A stretch of 5,450 nt of DNA, from positions 1-5,450 of the forward strand of contig JAPWUZ010000183.1 in assembly GCA_028275265.1 (NCBI GenBank), read 5' to 3'. Shown piece after piece: positions 1 through 5,450 of this stretch; within the stretch, counting starts at the first letter, position 1; each line of letters begins with the position of its first letter. A program made the translations under genes and the position numbers. The DNA comes from Armatimonadota bacterium (GTDB lineage: Bacteria; Armatimonadota; HRBIN16). The notes beneath the pieces were generated by a model that saw nothing but the letters and a program-made list of their open reading frames with translations, was not told where the DNA came from and ran no database searches.

Positions 1-3000
1 GGTCCTGCTGCGTGGAAACCGTTCGCCAGTAACTCAGACTGAAACCATCCCACAAGCGTTTCACCAAAGTCACGGTCACCGGCTGATACCTGTCGTACTC
101 GATACGGAATTCGCGAAGCTGGAGTGCCTCCTCGATGCCGCGTTCCAGCGGCGAGAATATCTGCGGGACGTAAGCGGAGGTGAAGAGGTTCGCCACCTCG
201 CGCTGCAACACCTGTTCCACATTGCGTCCGCTCAGCAGCTCTTCCAGGGTACCCACGCCCAGCGCACGCGCAATCTGCTGGGTGGACAGATCGGGCGGGT
301 CGGAACGAAACTCGGTTCGCGGCCCCTCGGGTGAGGTAATTGCCCCGCTCACGAGTACCGTTATCTCGTAGCGGCGCATCCCTCCCGTCGGCGAAGCCAT
401 GCTGAGGCTGGTCTTCGCCTGCACGTCCACGCCCAGCCGAAACGGATTGTCACCCGGAACGGGATAATCCAGCACAATGCTACCTCCGCGCTCCAGGCGG
501 AAGCGGGCGGTGGGGAAGTAGGCATAGCCGCGCTCCAGACCCAACTGCCCGTGAACCACCGGCTGCTGTAGCGTACCACCCAGTACAATGTCGCCGGACG
601 CCTGCGCGGAGAGCCGGGGACTGTTGAGCCACATCCCCTCGCCAACGCGCAGCACCACATTGTTGAAGCGGGGATTGACGGGTAAAGGACGTGGTTCCGT
701 TTTCTGCTCCGGGAAGCTTGCCGGCAGGGTGAACACCCCTCCACTGGCGGTAATCATGCCTTCTATTTGTGGGCTCTCCGCACTACCTGTTACTTTCAGG
801 TCTCCATCCAGAAAAGTGCGTATCTGCTCCCCATACTGACCAGACAGGTTGCGTTCCTCCAGCCAGAATCTCTCCAGGCGCAGGCTGGCGTCGATGGACT
901 CACCCTCCTGCCCGCCGAATCTTATCGCGCCGGAACCGACGAGACGTCCACCCCGTGGGCTATCGCCCACAGCCGTCAGCTCCGCTATGCGAACCGTCTC
1001 GTTCTCCAGCCGAATCAGCGCACGTACGTCCCGCAGTCCTGTTGCCAGTGTTCCCGTGCGCAACGAATCCGCACTCAACTGCATTTCACCCGAGAGCCTC
1101 GGCGCGGCCCGCGTGCCCGCCAGATTTACCTTGAGCGACCACTGCCCTGTGGCTTGCCTCACCTTCGCGGCGGGCAGGTAAGCGAGCAACGCGCCCAGCG
1201 GCTGAGGAGCTGCTTCCATGTGGAGGTCTACCGGCTCGTTGTCCGGCACTTCCAGAGGTTTCCAGTGGAAGGGCAGGCTACCCCAGATGCGCAGCTGTCC
1301 ATCAGGCTGTGCCAGCACGACTTCCGATATGTCTATCTTTCCTTCAGAAAGTTGAACTTTACCTGTCAATACACGGTCTGCGCGCACCGCCCCAAACTGA
1401 GGCTCTTTGAGTGCGAGCGTCAGCACGAGGTTGGGAGAATCGCTCTTACCTGCCGCCTCAAGAGCGGCCATCTCCAGCTTACCACGTATCTCGGTCGTCT
1501 GAGGTATCCACCGCTGGAACCAGGAGAGGTCTACATTGTAAGCCTCTGCGCTGAGATTCAGGCTGCCGTCGGAACGGTAGATACCCGATGCGGTCACGCG
1601 GTGCTCTTCGTTTGCCAACACAGCGTTTTGCAGATACCATGAGCCATCGGCGTCCCGGCGCAGGTCTGCCTGCAACGTGCCCAGCGCGCGTCCGTCTATC
1701 TCGATGCCCGCCACCCGCGCCGAGGCTTGCGCGTTCAGGTTTTCGCCCTCTCCCCACAGACGGAAGGGCACGGTGGCTGTGCCAGTGATACGCCCCAGCT
1801 CGCGCAGCACCTCGCCCAGGCGGGGTGCCTTTTCATGGAGCCACACGCTATCCAGCGCCCGCTGGCTCAGCTGCTCCAGCGAGGAGATGGACAGTGTTCC
1901 CTCGGCGTCTACCGCGCGCGGTGAGCTGGCAAGGCGAAGATAACGGAGCGTGACCTCCGCCTCCGGGCTGGCGAGGTTTGCGTTGCGCACGTTCAACCCC
2001 TCTTTGCTCCACTCCACTACCGCATGTCCGCTGCTCCACCTCAACACGTCCCACGCCGCGTTCGTGGTCTGCAGTTCGGCACGAAACTGCGGTTCGCGGT
2101 CGGTGCCGGAGAGGACGCCGCGCAACGATACCTCTCCGCTGATATCTTGGGGCGCATCGTCGGGCAACAGCGGACGCACCTGAGCCAGAGGCAGGTTTTC
2201 ACCTTCCAGGCGGAACGAGAGCCTGCCTTCGTTATCCCGCTCGCCTTCGCCTTTCAGCACGCCGTCCCCCAGCCGGGCTGAAACAGGAGCCACTTTAATC
2301 ATACCATCTTCGTAGCGAAGGGAGCCCCTGAGGTCGGTCAGGCTCCAGTGCTGAACCTGTACGGCAGGCGCACTCCATGTGATGTCGGCGGAGGGCGAGC
2401 GCAGGCTACCCGCGACGTGAAAGAACACCCTGCCGATAGCCTGCACAGCAGGCAGACTTTCGTCGTTCGGTTGCTCACGCAGAGCCCTCAGCCCCTCCTC
2501 GGCATCCAGGTTGTTCGCCACACCGTCCACGACCAGGCGCGCCTTCTGGGCATCCAGCGGCTGTTGCAGTTCTGCCTGCCAGGTTACCTCCATCGGTGGG
2601 CGACGCAGGATGCCTCCTTGCACGCGCACCACCTGTGGAGACGCCTCCACACGCGCGACAAGATAGTCCACGTCCCAACGGCGCCACTGCAGGTCTGTCG
2701 CCTCGATGACCCCGCGAAAAACCGGTTCGCGGAACGTGCCCTCCAGTTCGCCCCGTGCGTACATCCATGCGGAGGGAACATCACCTTCGTGTCCCATCTT
2801 TGGGGCAAGCCGTTCCACCCATGGCGCCAGCAACACTTCGTCGGCACGCACACGCAGAGCAAGCCTCTGTGCAGTCAGGTCTACCTGTCCCGACACATAC
2901 GCCGAACCCGTCCAGTCTTCGAGTACCGCGCCGTCGATGTGCAATGTTCCGGGCGTCCAGCGCAGCCTTGCCTGCGCCTGTTCACACCTCCAGAGTTTGC

Positions 3001-4408
3001 CTGCCAGGCGTTCGCCCGACACGTTCACCACGATGCCTGGCTTCTGCAGGCTACCGTGAGCCAGCCCCTCACCACGCACCACACCCCGCACGTCCTTTGG
3101 CAGAAACGCTTGCAGACGTGCAAGATGGATGCCATCCGCCCGCCATCGCGCGGCGAAGTTCCACCCGTTCTCTTTCCACAACACCGCCTGCCCCCGAACG
3201 TCGCCTCCCGCAGCTTGCAAAGCAACCTCCGGCAGCAGCACGTATTGTGCATTCAGCATAAGTTTTGCGTTCAATTTTTGCACATTTACCTTCTGAACGC
3301 TTGCCCTTTCGGTATGCACACTGCCCTGAATATGCGGTTTCGACGGTGTTCCCCGTACGGTCAGGCTGGCGCTTACCGGAGCCGTCAGCACCACCTGCGG
3401 CGCATATCGACGCAGCCAGGGCTGCAACTCGCGCGGCGGTATCTGGCGGGCATCTATGGACAGGTGCATGGTGAGCTGGGGCTGCCACTGTATCGTCCCG
3501 GAGGCAAGCACTTGTCCTGAGCCTGCGCTCGCGCGGGCGCGCCATGTGGCAACACCTGTTCGGAAATCCCCAGAGCCGTTGATGTTGGCAAGCGAAAGAG
3601 TGCCCTGCGGCAGTCGCCACCGTGCCCGTGTTGCCCGTACGCTGGCTGTACCGCTGTAGTGGACGCGCTTCTGAGCATCGGTATATACCCACACCGTGCC
3701 TGTCGCGCGGGCGTCACCGGGGTCGAGCACGGGCAGGCGCACATAACGCATCAGCGACGACACGGGCACGTCGGAGGCGTCCACGCGCAGGCGCAATTGC
3801 CTGTCTACCACCCAGCCATCCACTTGCGCCTGAAAGCTAGGGATTGCCTCGCCGTGCGTGAAGTGAAACGCGGTGATACCGACATCGGAGCGTATTTGCC
3901 CGTTCACCTGCCGCAAGATAGCGTGCAATGTGGGGCGCGCTTTGCGGTCCTCAAAATAGAGCGTGGCATCGGTGATGCGCACCGTCCAGAAAACGTCCGC
4001 AGGAGGGCGACGGCGTTTGGGGATGAGGGGAGAAAAGTTCCAGCGTCCATCGGGCAGGCGCACGGCACGTGCGACGGGATGGGTGACCTCAATCTGGGGT
4101 TGACGCGAGAACAGCTGGCTAACGGATACCTCGCGCGCCGCGACCAGAGGTTTCTGAGGAGAAAAAGGGTCACCCAGAAAAACATTGCGTGCGATGACCC
4201 TGCCCCTCGGCAGGTCGGTTACGATTTCCCCGACCAAGATGGGTATCCGCCACTGCTCCTGCGCCCAGCTGATGCCCGCCTCTACCGCCTGTTGCTGGAA
4301 GCCCGGCGCCGCCTGCCAGAGGTAAAAGGCACAAACAGAACATATCCATACCAGCGGCGCAACCACTACCAGCCAGGTGATATATCGGCAGGCACGACGG
4401 CTGGTCAA
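1..4408 (-). CDS. tamB: TamB/AsmA-like envelope translocation and assembly protein, 3' end outside window
   Basis: The frame is open without a stop from 4408 to the left edge (1469 codons), so the C-terminus is missing. A short basic N-terminus precedes a membrane anchor at about residues 9-31, with no lipobox. AsmA/TamB-type N-terminal sequence follows, including DGRWNFSPL at 120-128 and a basic, proline-rich loop at about 130-137. The middle is a long, repetitive, beta-rich region typical of proteins forming a hydrophobic periplasmic groove. The C-terminal part resembles the TamB domain (DUF490 family): GGTLQQPVVHGQL at 1277-1289, RGYAYFP at 1293-1299, DPPDLSTQQIARALG at 1370-1384, and an amphipathic end running to LWDGFSLSYW at 1452-1461. 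Family members link inner and outer membranes and are implicated in outer-membrane protein assembly or phospholipid transport. E. coli TamB has 1259 residues, so this one is longer. The family tail suggests some tens of residues are missing. The TTG at 4408 is chosen because no ATG, GTG or TTG lies between it and the upstream in-frame stop at 4697-4699, and later starts would cut into the anchor. No tamA/bamA is visible. The family call is firm; the exact role and the tamB symbol are less certain. Confidence 0.88.
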   Translation of the reverse strand, partial: MTSRRACRYITWLVVVAPLVWICSVCAFYLWQAAPGFQQQAVEAGISWAQEQWRIPILVGEIVTDLPRGRVIARNVFLGDPFSPQKPLVAAREVSVSQLFSRQPQIEVTHPVARAVRLPDGRWNFSPLIPKRRRPPADVFWTVRITDATLYFEDRKARPTLHAILRQVNGQIRSDVGITAFHFTHGEAIPSFQAQVDGWVVDRQLRLRVDASDVPVSSLMRYVRLPVLDPGDARATGTVWVYTDAQKRVHYSGTASVRATRARWRLPQGTLSLANINGSGDFRTGVATWRARASAGSGQVLASGTIQWQPQLTMHLSIDARQIPPRELQPWLRRYAPQVVLTAPVSASLTVRGTPSKPHIQGSVHTERASVQKVNVQKLNAKLMLNAQYVLLPEVALQAAGGDVRGQAVLWKENGWNFAARWRADGIHLARLQAFLPKDVRGVVRGEGLAHGSLQKPGIVVNVSGERLAGKLWRCEQAQARLRWTPGTLHIDGAVLEDWTGSAYVSGQVDLTAQRLALRVRADEVLLAPWVERLAPKMGHEGDVPSAWMYARGELEGTFREPVFRGVIEATDLQWRRWDVDYLVARVEASPQVVRVQGGILRRPPMEVTWQAELQQPLDAQKARLVVDGVANNLDAEEGLRALREQPNDESLPAVQAIGRVFFHVAGSLRSPSADITWSAPAVQVQHWSLTDLRGSLRYEDGMIKVAPVSARLGDGVLKGEGERDNEGRLSFRLEGENLPLAQVRPLLPDDAPQDISGEVSLRGVLSGTDREPQFRAELQTTNAAWDVLRWSSGHAVVEWSKEGLNVRNANLASPEAEVTLRYLRLASSPRAVDAEGTLSISSLEQLSQRALDSVWLHEKAPRLGEVLRELGRITGTATVPFRLWGEGENLNAQASARVAGIEIDGRALGTLQADLRRDADGSWYLQNAVLANEEHRVTASGIYRSDGSLNLSAEAYNVDLSWFQRWIPQTTEIRGKLEMAALEAAGKSDSPNLVLTLALKEPQFGAVRADRVLTGKVQLSEGKIDISEVVLAQPDGQLRIWGSLPFHWKPLEVPDNEPVDLHMEAAPQPLGALLAYLPAAKVRQATGQWSLKVNLAGTRAAPRLSGEMQLSADSLRTGTLATGLRDVRALIRLENETVRIAELTAVGDSPRGGRLVGSGAIRFGGQEGESIDASLRLERFWLEERNLSGQYGEQIRTFLDGDLKVTGSAESPQIEGMITASGGVFTLPASFPEQKTEPRPLPVNPRFNNVVLRVGEGMWLNSPRLSAQASGDIVLGGTLQQPVVHGQLGLERGYAYFPTARFRLERGGSIVLDYPVPGDNPFRLGVDVQAKTSLSMASPTGGMRRYEITVLVSGAITSPEGPRTEFRSDPPDLSTQQIARALGVGTLEELLSGRNVEQVLQREVANLFTSAYVPQIFSPLERGIEEALQLREFRIEYDRYQPVTVTLVKRLWDGFSLSYWRTVSTQQD

Positions 4409-5313
4409 CGCACTTCCACACTCCCCTGCGCGGCTTCCATCTGCGCCAGACGCTCTGCCATCACCTTGCGGGAGAACGCCTCGGCATTGTATGAACTGCG
4501 CACGAAAGGCGCGGAGGCAACGAACAGAAAGCCCATCTCCTCGCCGATGCGCCGGTACTCGGCGAATACGCTGGGATGCACGTACTCTACCACAGGCAGG
4601 TGGTTCATCGTGGGACGCAGATACTGACCGATGGTCAGGCAGTCCACCCCGGCGTCGCGCAGGTCGCGCATGGTCTGTATCACTTCCTCTTTGGTCTCAC
4701 CCAAACCGACCATCAGCCCCGACTTCGTGTAGATTTCGGGCCTGATGCGTTTGACATAGTACAGCAGGTCGATAGAGCGCCAGTACTTCGCCTGCGGGCG
4801 CACCAGATGCTGCAGACGCTCCACCGTCTCCACATTGTGGTTGTAGATGTCGGGTTCGGCGTCGGCAACCGTCTTGATGCACCAGCGGATGCCTTTGAAG
4901 TCAGGCGTCAGCACCTCGATGATGGCACCGGGTATCTCCTGGCGCACCGCGCGGATGGTGGCGGCGAACTGTTCCGCACCGCCATCCTCCAGGTCGTCGC
5001 GTGTGACGGAGGTGATGACCACGTGCTTCAACCCCAGATGTTTTGCCGCCAGCGCGACACGCCGGGGCTCCAGCGGGTCCACCGTTTCACCACGCCCCGT
5101 TTTGATGGCGCAGAAACCGCAGGCGCGCGTGCATACATCGCCCAGTATCATGAAAGTGGCGGTACGCTTACTCCAGCACTCGGTGAGGTTCGGACAGCGC
5201 GCGCTTTCGCATACCGTGTGCAGCTGCAGCCCTTTGACGAGACTGTCCACTTCCTGTATTTGCCCGGGGCGCGGGGCGCGTATGGTTAACCACTCGGGTA
5301 GTTTTCGATTCAT
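4405..5313 (-). CDS. lipA: Lipoyl synthase, radical SAM enzyme (EC 2.8.1.8)
   Basis: This cytoplasmic enzyme inserts two sulfur atoms at C6 and C8 of protein-bound octanoyl groups. That makes the lipoyl cofactor of 2-oxoacid dehydrogenases and the glycine cleavage H protein. The protein is complete at 302 residues, a normal length. Cysteines 35, 40 and 46 (CX4CX5C, in CESARCPNLTEC) should hold the auxiliary 4Fe-4S cluster that is the sulfur source. Cysteines 61, 65 and 68 (CTRACGFC, CX3CX2C) hold the SAM-binding cluster. Other conserved stretches are TSVTRDDLEDGGAEQFA at 101-117, EVLTPDF at 133-139, NHNVETV at 158-164, KSGLMVGLGET at 197-207 and QYLRPT at 230-235. RSSY at 272-275 provides the serine ligand of the auxiliary cluster; the residues after it read NAEAF rather than the more usual HADE-like sequence. 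The ATG at 5313 is supported by AAAGGA seven bases upstream and a promoter just beyond. The stop overlaps the start of the TamB-like gene. The octanoyltransferase gene lipB is not in the window. Confidence 0.98.
   Translation of the reverse strand: MNRKLPEWLTIRAPRPGQIQEVDSLVKGLQLHTVCESARCPNLTECWSKRTATFMILGDVCTRACGFCAIKTGRGETVDPLEPRRVALAAKHLGLKHVVITSVTRDDLEDGGAEQFAATIRAVRQEIPGAIIEVLTPDFKGIRWCIKTVADAEPDIYNHNVETVERLQHLVRPQAKYWRSIDLLYYVKRIRPEIYTKSGLMVGLGETKEEVIQTMRDLRDAGVDCLTIGQYLRPTMNHLPVVEYVHPSVFAEYRRIGEEMGFLFVASAPFVRSSYNAEAFSRKVMAERLAQMEAAQGSVEVR
4413..4427 (-). promoter_or_regulatory. Possible ribosome binding site of the TamB-like gene, inside the lipA end
   Basis: Two purine-rich candidates precede the TTG start at 4408. 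AGGGGAG (4427-4421) has a rather long 12-base spacer, and GGAAG (4417-4413) has a short 4-base spacer. Neither is ideal. With the TTGA stop-start overlap, re-initiation by ribosomes finishing lipA is likely to contribute. Confidence 0.5.
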
Positions 5314-5320
5314 GTTGTGT

Positions 5321-5326
5321 TCCTTT
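5321..5326 (-). promoter_or_regulatory. Ribosome binding site of lipA
   Basis: AAAGGA on the minus strand lies seven bases before the ATG at 5313. This is near-ideal spacing, fixes the lipA start and predicts efficient translation. Confidence 0.85.
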
Positions 5327-5349
5327 GTTCCGGGAAGTCTGCCAGTAGA

Positions 5350-5379
5350 ATTATATCCTTCCGGGGGAGGGCGTGTAAA
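5350..5379 (-). promoter_or_regulatory. Sigma-70-type promoter of the lipA-tamB unit
   Basis: On the minus strand, TTTACA (5379-5374, one mismatch to TTGACA) is followed after an 18-base spacer by a perfect TATAAT (5355-5350). Transcription would start near 5343, giving a leader of about 30 nt that holds the lipA ribosome binding site. No second promoter is needed for the overlapping downstream gene, so one transcript probably covers both. The motifs are seen directly; activity is inferred. Confidence 0.75.
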
Positions 5380-5390
5380 GGAGGGAGCGC

Positions 5391-5442
5391 TTACCGCAGA
5401 GGACAGAAAGAGGCAGGGAGCTCCCTGTGTCCTGTGCGGTAA
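5391..5442. repeat. Compound inverted repeat with a nested palindrome upstream of the lipA promoter
   Basis: Two 15-base arms (5391-5405, TTACCGCAGAGGACA; 5428-5442, TGTCCTGTGCGGTAA) are complementary at 14 of 15 positions. Between them lies a perfect 14-base palindrome, CAGGGAGCTCCCTG (5414-5427). It abuts the right arm and is separated from the left arm by eight bases. The element begins 12 bases upstream of the -35 box. It could be an operator, a remnant of a small dispersed palindromic repeat, or the hairpin end of the upstream gene's transcript. No T-run follows on either strand, which argues against a classical intrinsic terminator. Confidence 0.7.
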
Positions 5443-5450
5443 TGGGATAT

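Noticed and set aside
361..744. A 127-codon minus-strand ORF
   Set aside because: It is out of frame with the TamB-like gene, whose frame here encodes recognisable TamB-domain sequence.
767..1642. A 291-codon plus-strand open frame
   Set aside because: It is in the same mirror register, opposite the coding frame, and the translation resembles no protein family I know.
2348..3520. A 390-codon plus-strand open frame
   Set aside because: It lies exactly in the mirror register of the TamB-like gene and exists because that gene rarely uses TCA, CTA or TTA. The product is rich in His, Arg, Pro and Gln with no recognisable domain.
4320..4384. A lipoprotein signal peptide at the N-terminus of the TamB-like protein
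   Set aside because: Cysteines 23 and 26 sit inside the hydrophobic stretch, but the residues before them do not form a lipobox, so a signal anchor is more likely.
3659..4627. A 322-codon plus-strand open frame crossing the lipA/tamB-like junction
   Set aside because: It overlaps two supported genes on the other strand and has a low-complexity basic composition.
4576..5289. A 237-codon plus-strand open frame opposite lipA
   Set aside because: It is the in-phase complement of lipA, which carries all expected LipA motifs.
5391..5442. An intrinsic terminator of an upstream gene
   Set aside because: The stem is strong, but no run of T follows it on either strand, so it is listed as a repeat of unknown function.

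Overview
The window holds two genes, both on the minus strand, in what looks like one operon with its promoter at the right-hand end. The sequence is GC-rich. It suggests a bacterium with an outer membrane, because the larger gene encodes a TamB/AsmA-like envelope protein. The lineage cannot be fixed from this window. A GC-rich diderm such as a member of the Armatimonadota would fit, but that is a low-confidence guess.

Layout in the direction of transcription (right to left). Positions 5450-5314 are non-coding. They contain a compound palindrome (5391-5442), then a sigma-70-type promoter with a perfect TATAAT -10 box (5350-5379), then a strong Shine-Dalgarno site (5321-5326). Next comes lipA (5313-4405), a complete 302-residue lipoyl synthase with all six expected cluster cysteines and the C-terminal RSSY motif. 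A tamB-like gene follows from 4408 and runs off the left edge of the window, with 1469 codons visible and no stop. Its TTG start overlaps the lipA TGA stop as TTGA, so the two genes are probably translationally coupled.

The large gene is easy to miss. It has no stop inside the window, it starts with TTG, and its first in-frame ATG is codon 220. Seven in-phase TCA, CTA or TTA codons are all that interrupt the mirror reading frame, so long but spurious plus-strand ORFs lie on top of it. With this gene recognised, there is no unexplained gap over 300 bases. LipA acts in the cytoplasm, making the lipoyl cofactor of 2-oxoacid dehydrogenases and the glycine cleavage system. The TamB-like protein should be anchored in the inner membrane and span the periplasm. 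No shared pathway is evident, so the operon may simply reflect shared expression. I found no RNA gene, CRISPR array, insertion sequence or clearly novel system.
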